A stretch of DNA of 36,352 bases from Terriglobia bacterium (GTDB lineage: Bacteria > Acidobacteriota > Terriglobia > Bryobacterales > Bryobacteraceae): positions 1 through 36,352 of the forward strand of contig JAIQEX010000067.1 of assembly GCA_020073615.1 (NCBI GenBank). Direction: 5' to 3'. Each line of letters begins with the position of its first letter. Position 1 is the stretch's first letter. Below, in pieces: positions 27,266 to 33,966 of this stretch. The notes under the pieces were generated by a model, which saw only the letters and a program-made list of their open reading frames with translations, was not told the origin of the DNA and ran no database searches. The position numbers and the translations under genes are program-made.

Positions 27266-28355
27266 ACGCCAGGGCCTCGATGGGATCGTGGCGGGCCGCG
27301 CTCCAGCCGGGGTAAAGCGATCCCAACCCGGTTCCGACCAGCGTGAGGAGGCAGGCTCTGGGCCACCAGGCGTACACGATGATCATGGGGATGGAAGCCG
27401 GCTCGAACGTGGCGATGGCCCAGTATGCCCCGTAGCTCATGACAATGCCCAGGGCGGTGCCGCCGAGGCCCAGGGCGAGCGCCTCGATCAGGATGATCCG
27501 CAGGATGAAGGCCTTCGATCCGCCGATCGATTTCAGGATGCCGATCTCGCGGGTGCGCTGCAGGACGGCCATGTACATGGAGAGGCAGACCACGGCGAAA
27601 CCGATGACGATGCCGATGCCCATGATCACGTAGATAAACTCCTTCAGGCCATGGATGTTGTTGACGTTGAACATGGCGGTCCATTCTTCCATGGTGCTGA
27701 TGGGGTGCCCGGGCAGAACCTGGCGGAGGGCTTCGGCGACCGCGTTGGCGCGGGCCGGATCGTCCAGCTTGACGAAGATCTGGCTGACTTTCCCGGTGGC
27801 GCTGTCGAGGTCCTGCAGAGTCTTGAGGGGCACGGCAATGCGGGTCAGCTTGCCGCCCTCGTGTATCCCGGCGATGCGCCACGAATGATTCACGAGCACC
27901 ACGGTATCGCCGGTGTGAAGGTTTTTCTGGGCCGCGTACAGCTTGTCGACGATCATGTCGTCGGGGCCTCGGAACGGACCACCCTGGCTGTAGGTGAAGC
28001 CGCCGCTCATCTGGTTGAAGCGGGCCAGGTCGATGCCGGTCATGACCAGGGGCACGTCGATGGGATGGCCGATGACGCCCATGGCCAGCTTGACGTGGGG
28101 CTGCTTCTCGAGGAAGCCGATCAGCCTCTCGTCCATCGACGCTCCGCTGAAGCTGATGGCGGAGGTGGCATTCGATCCCCGGACGACAATGTCGGCGCCG
28201 ACGCCGCGGGCGCGGTTTTGGGAATCCTGGAGGAGTCCCTCGCTCAGGCCAACCAGGCAGAGGATGAGGGTGACGGGCACGCCGATGAGCAGGATGCTAA
28301 GCAGGCTGCGCATGGGCTTGTGCCGCATGTTGGCCAGAACCAGCTTGCCGGTCAC
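27258..28355 (-). CDS. FtsX-family ABC transporter permease
   Basis: 365-aa inner-membrane protein with the MacB/LolE topology: one N-terminal helix (about 15-40, SLLSILLIGVPVTLILCLVG), a periplasmic domain of about 200 residues (MacB_PCD-like), and three C-terminal helices in an FtsX domain (about 242-358, including YMAVLQRTREIGILKSIGGS, the coupling region, and the terminal HDPIEALAYE). The start is GTG at 28355, overlapping the stop of the lipoprotein gene as GTGA; the stop overlaps the ATPase start by 8 bp. All three genes are therefore translationally linked. The permease is single-length, unlike the ADOP permeases elsewhere in this window, and has its own ATPase. Confidence 0.92.
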   Translation of the reverse strand: MTGKLVLANMRHKPMRSLLSILLIGVPVTLILCLVGLSEGLLQDSQNRARGVGADIVVRGSNATSAISFSGASMDERLIGFLEKQPHVKLAMGVIGHPIDVPLVMTGIDLARFNQMSGGFTYSQGGPFRGPDDMIVDKLYAAQKNLHTGDTVVLVNHSWRIAGIHEGGKLTRIAVPLKTLQDLDSATGKVSQIFVKLDDPARANAVAEALRQVLPGHPISTMEEWTAMFNVNNIHGLKEFIYVIMGIGIVIGFAVVCLSMYMAVLQRTREIGILKSIGGSKAFILRIILIEALALGLGGTALGIVMSYGAYWAIATFEPASIPMIIVYAWWPRACLLTLVGTGLGSLYPGWSAARHDPIEALAYE

Positions 28356-29272
28356 GGCTGGTGTCCTTTGGCCGGCGGCGCGGGCTTCGGGGCGGTTACC
28401 GGCGGCTGTCCGACCACTTGCAGGGTGCTTCCTTCCGGCTGTTCGAGCGAAAATTTATCGTCCTCCACGCCCTTGTTGATATCCATTTTCACGATGTCGA
28501 TGACCACGGCATATTCGTCGCGCGGCCGGTTGATTTCGATGTGCTTGGGGAAGGGGACGTTGTCGTAGGCATGCCACTGCGCGTAGCGGGCGTCGGTGAG
28601 GATGTTGCCGGCGGTGTCGAAGATCAACTGCCGTGCCAGCATGAGATCCAGGCGGCTGAACCAGATGGTGCGATCGAGCTGCAATTGGCCGCCGCCGTTT
28701 TCGTGCACCTCGTGGAGAATGTAAAAGGCGTTGTCCTCGTCGGTGTAATTTTCCATCAGGACCTTACTCTTGGCGAGGTCGACGGGGCGCACCAGCAGGG
28801 CGTCCAGGAAATGCTGCGGACGCAGATTTTCCAATTTGTTCGCGGAGGGCTGCTCGATGGCGTTGCGGCCCACCAGGAAACGGTTCCGCGATGGAACGTA
28901 GAGCTTGAAATCGGCGCCGTCGGACACCATGTCGAACGCCTTGTTGCGGACCACGGGAACAAGGCCGATGAGGCGGATGGAGGCGGGCTGGCGGAAGAGG
29001 ATGAAGGCGCGGACGTCCTTATACTCGGTGATATGGCTCTTTTCGGTAGTGCCGAGCGCGGGGACCATGTCCACGGTGGCGTTGAAATCGCGAACCGCGT
29101 GGTATTGTTTGGCGAGGCTGTCGAGCAGCACGCCGCGGCCGGCGATGAGCAGTTTCGGGTTGGCTTTGCCGCCGGGACGGTTGATGGCGCGCCGCCGGGC
29201 GAGGCACGAACAAAGCGTGAGCGCGAGCAGGCAGAGCATGAGCGGCAGAACGGGGACGCGCCGGGAGAGCAT
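28352..29272 (-). CDS. Lipoprotein, LolA/LppX-like fold, first gene of Lol-like operon
   Basis: 306-aa predicted lipoprotein. MLSRR is followed by a hydrophobic core and a lipobox L-C-S-C with the lipidated Cys at residue 23. The mature part has the strand-rich pattern of LolA/RseB/LppX-like lipoprotein carriers: ITEYKDVRAFILFRQPASIR, FKLYVPSRNRFLVGR, LMLARQLIFDTAGNI and KHIEINRPRDEYAVVIDIVKM. The tail is Pro- and Ala-rich. By analogy it may bind a lipid or lipoprotein handed on by the FtsX/ATPase pair; this is inference from fold pattern and gene order. The ATG 29272 lies only 6 nt behind a TACAAT box, so the transcript may start at the start codon itself. It is divergent from the tRNA-Ala gene. 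Confidence 0.75.
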   Translation of the reverse strand: MLSRRVPVLPLMLCLLALTLCSCLARRRAINRPGGKANPKLLIAGRGVLLDSLAKQYHAVRDFNATVDMVPALGTTEKSHITEYKDVRAFILFRQPASIRLIGLVPVVRNKAFDMVSDGADFKLYVPSRNRFLVGRNAIEQPSANKLENLRPQHFLDALLVRPVDLAKSKVLMENYTDEDNAFYILHEVHENGGGQLQLDRTIWFSRLDLMLARQLIFDTAGNILTDARYAQWHAYDNVPFPKHIEINRPRDEYAVVIDIVKMDINKGVEDDKFSLEQPEGSTLQVVGQPPVTAPKPAPPAKGHQP

Positions 29273-29278
29273 CGTCCC

Positions 29279-29309
29279 ATTGTAGGCAGCGGCGAAAGCG
29301 GCCTGTCAA
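29279..29309 (-). promoter_or_regulatory. Promoter of the lipoprotein-permease-ATPase operon
   Basis: On the minus strand a perfect -35 TTGACA (29309-29304) and a -10 TACAAT (29284-29279) are separated by 19 bp. The -10 ends 6 nt before the ATG at 29272, so the mRNA would be essentially leaderless. The spacing is long but within the range used by sigma-70 promoters. Confidence 0.55.
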
Positions 29310-29334
29310 CGCAAGCCGCACGCGCCGGATATGT

Positions 29335-29340
29335 TATAGT
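29335..29340 (+). promoter_or_regulatory. -10 box of the tRNA-Ala gene
   Basis: TATAGT lies 17 bp upstream of the first tRNA base at 29357. I see no good -35 match. The site is divergent from the lipoprotein operon promoter. Confidence 0.4.
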
Positions 29341-29356
29341 GAGGTCACGGATTCGT

Positions 29357-29432
29357 GGGCCTGTGGCGCAGTTGGGAGCGCGCTTCCATGGCATGGAAGA
29401 GGTCGTGAGTTCGAATCTCACCAGGTCCACCA
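29357..29432 (+). tRNA. tRNA-Ala (anticodon GGC)
   Basis: A complete 76-nt cloverleaf. The acceptor stem GGGCCTG pairs with CAGGTCC and contains the G3-U70 wobble that identifies alanine tRNA. The anticodon stem CTTCC/GGAAG holds the loop ATGGCAT, giving anticodon GGC (codons GCC/GCU). The T-arm GTGAG-TTCGAAT-CTCAC is perfect, and discriminator A with CCA is encoded at 29429-29432. A minus-strand open frame over this gene is a shadow. The 3' end of this tRNA marks the change to less GC-rich accessory DNA. Confidence 0.97.
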
Positions 29433-29481
29433 AAACGTTTCATACACTTACCGTTTTCCCGCCCGCCAGAACGTAGCTACC

Positions 29482-29501
29482 GGAGTCCAACTGGAGTCCA
29501 A
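29482..29501. repeat. Tandem GGAGTCCAA repeat just downstream of the tRNA
   Basis: GGAGTCCAA occurs at 29482-29490 and 29493-29501, 50 bp past the tRNA end. The gap 29433-29878 (446 nt) contains no gene I can support. It may hold recombination-related sites, which is inference from position only. Confidence 0.4.
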
Positions 29502-29515
29502 ACCCTATTTGATGC

Positions 29516-29558
29516 ATGGGCAGCCATGGACACCGTGTGGATTTCGGTGCCTGCCCAT
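29516..29558. repeat. Nested inverted repeat in the tRNA-flanking gap
   Basis: ATGGGCAG (29516-29523) pairs perfectly with CTGCCCAT (29551-29558); inside it CACCG (29531-29535) pairs with CGGTG (29545-29549). The structure is not followed by a T-tract and has no obvious gene to serve. Confidence 0.4.
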
Positions 29559-29864
29559 CACCAAGCCAACCGATTCAATGCGGTGGCGAGTATGGGCACC
29601 TTGGGCACCGTTTTCGTGTCTGTTGTCTGCCGGAGACGACAACATTTCGTTTCCCTATAAGGACCATGCCCACCGCGCCCAGCGCCTGTAGGTGCCGTTT
29701 AGCTCCGCCACCCATCACGCGCGTTGTGCCGGTCTCTGTAATGAGCCAAGAGCATCTCGCTCGACCAGCCACTTGGTGGGGCGCCTTTGCGGCGATTGAC
29801 GTGAGCGGGGAATTCACGACACCGTTCCCCCCAAAAGCGGTTTCGGCCCGTTAACGCCTAAACC

Positions 29865-29870
29865 TATAAT
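29865..29870 (+). promoter_or_regulatory. TATAAT box directly in front of the 111-aa gene
   Basis: A perfect -10 lies 8 nt upstream of the ATG at 29879; the -35 at the right distance (TTCGGC) is weak. A transcript would begin within a few bases of the start codon, a leaderless arrangement. Confidence 0.45.
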
Positions 29871-29878
29871 GGGAAACG

Positions 29879-30214
29879 ATGATCTGGAGTGGCTGGCACA
29901 ACGGCAAGAAGCATTTCACGGGCGCGGGTTACGGATTCAAGATCACGGTCGTCGAACGGGATCTGCACTTCAAACCAGAATGGCGGTGCGTAGCGGTCGA
30001 ACTCCCCACCCCGTCAGGACAGATCGTCGTGAACGTGGAAATCAACAAACAGGCTTTTTGGGGCGACTGTCGAGAACTGATCAGCAAGGACATCGGGCGC
30101 TGGCTGTTGGATCAAGGCTACGCACCCTGGGCAAAGGGAATGCCACCGAAATTTGACGTTGAGCCGGCTGGGGAACGCGCGTTTCGCATTGTTCGATGTG
30201 CCGGCGCTATGTGA
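29879..30214 (+). CDS. Hypothetical protein of 111 aa
   Basis: Compact soluble protein with alternating strands: GYGFKITVVERDLHF, then CVAVELPTPSGQIVVNVEIN, and a helical end with RELISKDIGRWLLDQGYAPW followed by KGMPPKF. The IGRWLxxxGxxPWxxGxPPxF ending resembles that of small hypothetical proteins carried on phages and gene cassettes, but I do not recognise a named family. The coding pattern is better than that of an overlapping frame at 29869-30156, which is rejected. It lies in the less GC-rich stretch after the tRNA and 90 bp before the zinc-finger gene on the same strand, so the two may be co-transcribed. Confidence 0.65.
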   Translation: MIWSGWHNGKKHFTGAGYGFKITVVERDLHFKPEWRCVAVELPTPSGQIVVNVEINKQAFWGDCRELISKDIGRWLLDQGYAPWAKGMPPKFDVEPAGERAFRIVRCAGAM

Positions 30215-30293
30215 GCACTGAAAGGGTGACTTGCGTCCTTCACGGTCGTTACGAGAGCCGGGTCAGTTCCCTGAGGGGTGGCGTTCGGGAACG

Positions 30294-30299
30294 AGGAGG
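30294..30299 (+). promoter_or_regulatory. Strong Shine-Dalgarno AGGAGG that sets a TTG start
   Basis: AGGAGG lies 5 nt before TTG 30305, at ideal spacing, and marks this as the start of the zinc-finger gene rather than the GTG at 30278, which has no such sequence at proper distance. Confidence 0.6.
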
Positions 30300-30304
30300 A
30301 ACGG

Positions 30305-31600
30305 TTGAAGAAACCGCAGGTGCCGCCGCCCGGCAGAGTCTTCCGAAAATGTCCGAAGTGTGGTGTCCGAGTTCGATTGGACCGGATGCAGGAGCACCTT
30401 GCGAAGCCCCATTCACGTAGAAACGGTAGGCGGCCAATCCTGAAACACCCCCTACCTCAGCCGGTGACGCCGAACGCGAAGGTCTTCCAGGAGTGTCCGA
30501 ATTGCGGCATCCAGGTACGAAAGGGCCGTCTGGAGATACACCTCACCCTTCACCGCGCAGCGCCAGAGCAACCGATGCCGACAGCCGCGGAAGTTCGGCG
30601 CAAGTGCCCAGAATGCGATAGGGAAATGCGTGAGGATCTTCTGGAGAGGCACATCAACATCTTCCACAGGTATCAACAGCCCGTTCTCCCAGAGGGCCCG
30701 TTGAAAAGGCCAAAGCCGCTTCAGGCCAAGGTTTTCAGGGAGTGTCCGAGTTGCGGCATACAGGTGCGCGAAGACCGTCTCGCGAAACACGTCGCCCAAA
30801 CCCATCCGCAGGTGCTACCGACGGAGGAGATCCCCGAGCCAATTCTAGAAGCCAGTGCTCCAGCCCGAGATAATCGACCGGAGCAACAGATCATCGTGCC
30901 ATCCGCGAACTTGGTTCGGAAAGAACCAGCAGGGACCAATGCTCCCGGCATGCCGCCCAGAGTTCTCTTGCAATGTCCGAAGTGCGGGAGCAAAGTACGA
31001 GAGGACCGAATGCAGAGGCATCTCTCGAAAGTCCATCCTGCCCCCACTCGGCCTGACGCGCCAGATGCCACGGCTGCAAAGGCTTTACCGACTGTTAGGC
31101 CGTTCGCGGCCTGTCCGGACTGTGGTGCGAAGGTAAGAGAAGACTGCATGGGGCTCCATCTCGTGAATTGCCACAGCGAGCCCAGGTCGTTTCAACCTGG
31201 CGCGCGGCGCTTGCCGTTCGTTCTACTGCCGCCGGGGACGTGGGACATCCGGCACGTCGTCGCTCACTACCGAAAGGTCGCGAAGGATCTGGGTGGAACT
31301 AACCGCCGCCAAATCGACTGGACCCGGTTGGAACAAATCAAGGCGCTCGATCCCGTCCGATGCTACATCGGCAAAGACTCCTGGCTCGGATACGTCGTCT
31401 TCGAATTTGCCCACTCAGCTTCGGTCGTACTGGAGTGCCCGATCGAGGGCAACGCTACTTATGTTCTCTCCGGCGACTGGAAAGCAATGGTCGGCCACAC
31501 CAAGGCGGAGCTACGCCACAGATTTGCAAACCGGTACACAAGAATAGTCCACAAGGGCTGCTGGTCCACCCGGATTCGCGCGGCACTTCACAAGCGTTGA
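30305..31600 (+). CDS. Six-zinc-finger protein with an unassigned C-terminal domain
   Basis: 431-aa protein with six C2H2-like fingers of the pattern C-x2-C-x(11)-H-x(3-4)-H at residues 16-36, 64-83, 101-121, 148-167, 224-244 and 270-290. Typical text is CPSCGIQVREDRLAKHVAQTH and close variants; the pairs CPxCG, VRxDR and HLxxxH recur. They are linked by Pro-rich, disordered spacers. The C-terminal domain (about 305-431) is compact and conserved-looking: NATYVLSGDWKAMVGHTKAE, then YTRIVHKG and RIRAAL. DNA, RNA or protein binding by the fingers is the family expectation; the role of the C-terminal domain is unknown to me. No membrane segment or signal is seen. The gene belongs to the tRNA-adjacent accessory stretch and has lower GC than the genes left of the tRNA. 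Confidence 0.8.
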   Translation: MKKPQVPPPGRVFRKCPKCGVRVRLDRMQEHLAKPHSRRNGRRPILKHPLPQPVTPNAKVFQECPNCGIQVRKGRLEIHLTLHRAAPEQPMPTAAEVRRKCPECDREMREDLLERHINIFHRYQQPVLPEGPLKRPKPLQAKVFRECPSCGIQVREDRLAKHVAQTHPQVLPTEEIPEPILEASAPARDNRPEQQIIVPSANLVRKEPAGTNAPGMPPRVLLQCPKCGSKVREDRMQRHLSKVHPAPTRPDAPDATAAKALPTVRPFAACPDCGAKVREDCMGLHLVNCHSEPRSFQPGARRLPFVLLPPGTWDIRHVVAHYRKVAKDLGGTNRRQIDWTRLEQIKALDPVRCYIGKDSWLGYVVFEFAHSASVVLECPIEGNATYVLSGDWKAMVGHTKAELRHRFANRYTRIVHKGCWSTRIRAALHKR

Positions 31601-31642
31601 AGGGCGCGGACAGAGCCGCGAACCATGCCCCCGTATTTTCTG

Positions 31643-31672
31643 TTGACGACTGAATTCTATTCCTGATATTCA
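31643..31672 (+). promoter_or_regulatory. Possible promoter of the 113-aa gene
   Basis: TTGACG at 31643-31648 is followed after 17-18 bp by ATATTC/TATTCA. This lies in the gap after the zinc-finger gene and about 75 bp before the next start. Match is fair at -35 and modest at -10. Confidence 0.35.
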
Positions 31673-31748
31673 GAAGGTGTAGGCTACAGCCTCGCCCTGA
31701 GAGACGGGACTCTCAATAAACTCCTTCCCTTCGCTTCCTATACTCCAC

Positions 31749-32090
31749 GTGTCTTCCAATCACGAACAGATCCCGTTGTATGGGTCTGACGGCAGGTCGC
31801 TGGGCTTTCGTTCGCTGGAGGCTGCAAAGCAATTGATCGATGGAGGTTACGTTAAGCCCGCCTATGGTCGAAAGGGTCACCTGAAAGCGATCTGGCTACT
31901 CCAACAGGACGGCGGTAACCCTGTGGAGACACAACCAAGGAACGGCACGCGGTACAGCTTCCCCGAGAATCTCGACAGCGGTCGCCGTTGCTGGAAGCTG
32001 CGGCGCCTCGGTTGTCGCGACGAAGATGGCAGGCTCGTGATCACGCGGAGCGTCTTCCTGCAGGTAGTGGCAGATTGCTTGGTCGCATGA
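31749..32090 (+). CDS. Hypothetical protein of 113 aa
   Basis: Small basic soluble protein: IPLYGSDGRSLGFRSLEAA, then YVKPAYGRKGHLKAIWLL, and a C-terminal RRCWKLRRLGC with VITRSVFLQVVADCL. The first part looks like a lookup- or wHTH-like fold (positive surface), which might bind nucleic acid, but I do not recognise a named family and do not assign a function. The frame opens at GTG 31749; no good ribosome-binding sequence is visible and no ATG lies near, so the start is uncertain. It stands alone between two gaps, in the accessory stretch. Confidence 0.6.
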   Translation: MSSNHEQIPLYGSDGRSLGFRSLEAAKQLIDGGYVKPAYGRKGHLKAIWLLQQDGGNPVETQPRNGTRYSFPENLDSGRRCWKLRRLGCRDEDGRLVITRSVFLQVVADCLVA

Positions 32091-32293
32091 AGCCGCCAGC
32101 GAACGACGGATTGGTGAACGGCGATGCTCTCTGGACGCGCGGCAGGTTCATCAAGTACTCAGATGCTTTGGTGCTTTGGTGACGCTGCAAGCCAGACGAT
32201 TAGTAGCTTGCGACGATCAAAAGGTACTGTGTGGGCATTCCTGGCGGGCGCTTGGTAATATAGCCGCATTTCGCTACCGATAGCGTACAAAAG

Positions 32294-32321
32294 AGGTGGT
32301 CAGTGGTCACCAGGTGGTCAG
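32294..32321. repeat. GTGGTCA iteron-like repeats upstream of the methyltransferase operon
   Basis: Three copies of GTGGTCA at 32296, 32303 and 32314; the decamer AGGTGGTCAG is exactly repeated at 32294-32303 and 32312-32321. They lie about 113 bp upstream of the first methyltransferase start. An operator is likely, an iteron possible. The gap 32091-32433 (343 nt) holds no supported gene; a second small repeat, TGCTTTGG twice, lies near 32163-32178. Confidence 0.45.
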
Positions 32322-32433
32322 GCCCCTTTCGCCCGAAGGCGGCGGTGGTCCACACAGCCAACCCGGAGCCAGGGGACGCAACACGGGCCACCGGGGCGCG
32401 AACGGCGGCCATTTCTCGTAGGTTCGTAACCCC

Positions 32434-33966
32434 ATGACGACACTTCCGGCGACCATAACGCCTGCGCTGGCTCGGCGCATCGAGATCTGGCCCGTAGACC
32501 GCCTGGTGCCATACGCACGGAACGCCAGGACCCATTCGCCGGAGCAGATTGCGCAGATCGCGGCGTCCATCGTCGAGTTCGGCTTCAACGCCCCGATCCT
32601 GGTCGATAGCAACGCGGGAATCGTCGCCGGCCACGGTCGCTTGCTGGCCGCCCGGAAATTGGGCCTCCCGGAGGTGCCGGTCGTCGTGTTGGACCACTTG
32701 AGCGAGACCCAACGGCGGGCGTACGTCCTCGCTGACAACAGGATCGCCATGAACGCAGGCTGGGACGAGAACGTGCTGGCCAGCGAGTTGCGCGAGCTTG
32801 AAAGAGACGGGATGGACCTCGCCCTTGTCGGCTTCAGCGACGCGGAACTGGAGGCCTTGCTCGACGATGGCGAGGCACCGCCGGAAGACGTGGACGAGGT
32901 CCCTGAACCGCCAGCCCAGCCGGTAACCCAGCCCGGTGACGTGTGGTTGATCGGAAACCACCGTTTGATCTGCGGGGACTGCCGCGATGGGGAAACCGTT
33001 CGGGTACTGTTCGGCAACGTGCTGGCCAATGTGGTCGTGACTTCGCCGCCCTACGCAACTCAGCGCGAATACGACTCCACCAGCGGCTTCAAACCCGTGC
33101 TTCCGGACGAATACTGCGATTGGTACCGCGACGTTGCCGCCAACATCCAGTCCATCCTGGCGCCCGACGGCTCTTACTTCCTGAACATCAAGGAGCACGC
33201 CGACGACGGGGAGCGCGATCTCTACGTGAAGGATCTTGTCATCGCCCACCGGCGGCAGTGGGGCTGGCGCTTCGTCGACGAATTCTGCTGGCGCAAGACC
33301 GATAACGGCGTGCCGGGCGGCTGGGGGAATCGCTTTAAGAACGCGTGGGAGCCGGTGTTCCACTTCTGCCGGCAGTCGGAGATCAAGTTCCGGCCGACGG
33401 CAGCCGGCCACGTTTCCGAAGACTGCTTCGATTACTCGCCGAACAACCCGAAATCGACCTCGGGTAGCGGCTTACTCGGTACCGGTGCGCGCGGCAATGC
33501 GGCCGGAAAGCCCGGCGCGGTAGACAACGATGGTCGCCATGAGGGCGTGGCGCGCCCGAGCAACGTGATCGAGGTCAAGAGCGAGTCGAGCCAGGGATCG
33601 CATTCCGCTCCGTTCCCCCGCGCTTTGGTGGAGTTTTTCCTGCTGGCATTCTCTGATCCCGGCGACCTGATCTACGACCCGTTCATGGGGAGCGGAACGA
33701 CGATGGCCGGGGCGGCGTTGCTCGACAGAACCGGCTACGGCTGTGAGATCAGCCCGGCCTATTGCGATGTGATTGTTCGCAGGGTGACGAGCCTAATCGG
33801 CGATACTCCAATCCTCGCCGCCAGCGGCGAAACGTTCGCCGCAGTCGCGGAGTCTCGTGGCGTCCCGGCAGGCCAGGCCATGAATCCGAAGCAGACCGAC
33901 GCGCGAGCGATCAAGCACCACGGCCCCAATCCGCACTACGGACCCCGTAGGAGGAAAGCGTCGTGA
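32434..33966 (+). CDS. ParB-domain / DNA methyltransferase fusion (TSPPY type)
   Basis: 510-aa protein. Residues about 15-105 are a ParB/Srx-like nuclease-fold domain (PVDRLVPYARNARTHS, then IVAGHGRLLAARKLG with the ParB box GHGRLxAA). A linker with an acidic stretch (about 138-168) leads to a DNA amino-methyltransferase domain (about 168-455). The catalytic motif IV TSPPY (203-207) precedes the SAM-binding DPFMGSGTT (415-423), so the motif order is that of the beta group. SPPY is the signature associated with N4-cytosine methylation, though some N6-adenine enzymes share it. Such ParB-methylase fusions are typical of phages and mobile elements. The final about 35 residues are basic and probably disordered. 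No partner endonuclease is present. The stop overlaps the next start by GTGA, with AGGAGG just upstream. Confidence 0.88.
   Translation: MTTLPATITPALARRIEIWPVDRLVPYARNARTHSPEQIAQIAASIVEFGFNAPILVDSNAGIVAGHGRLLAARKLGLPEVPVVVLDHLSETQRRAYVLADNRIAMNAGWDENVLASELRELERDGMDLALVGFSDAELEALLDDGEAPPEDVDEVPEPPAQPVTQPGDVWLIGNHRLICGDCRDGETVRVLFGNVLANVVVTSPPYATQREYDSTSGFKPVLPDEYCDWYRDVAANIQSILAPDGSYFLNIKEHADDGERDLYVKDLVIAHRRQWGWRFVDEFCWRKTDNGVPGGWGNRFKNAWEPVFHFCRQSEIKFRPTAAGHVSEDCFDYSPNNPKSTSGSGLLGTGARGNAAGKPGAVDNDGRHEGVARPSNVIEVKSESSQGSHSAPFPRALVEFFLLAFSDPGDLIYDPFMGSGTTMAGAALLDRTGYGCEISPAYCDVIVRRVTSLIGDTPILAASGETFAAVAESRGVPAGQAMNPKQTDARAIKHHGPNPHYGPRRRKAS

Noticed and set aside
28756-29433. Minus-strand frame starting with VRFELTTSSMPWKRAPNCATGP
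   Set aside because: This start is the reverse translation of the tRNA-Ala gene, a well-known kind of annotation artefact; the rest is antisense or out of frame to the lipoprotein gene.
29516-29854. Possible gene of 112 codons after the tRNA
   Set aside because: Translation has no secondary-structure pattern or ribosome-binding sequence, and the DNA contains inverted repeats instead.
29869-30156. Alternative frame overlapping the 111-aa gene
   Set aside because: Polar, basic translation (HGRGLRIQDHGRRTG) compared with the strand/helix pattern of the 29879 frame.
30305-31200. CRISPR-like or other short regular repeat array
   Set aside because: The repeating DNA is the coding sequence of six zinc fingers; unit lengths vary and the translation explains the repeats.
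29850-31610. Integron-cassette recombination sites around the hypothetical genes
   Set aside because: GTTAACG and GCCTAAA near 29851 and GTTAGGC at about 31095 do not form the paired core sites with correct spacing; the latter lies inside a coding region.
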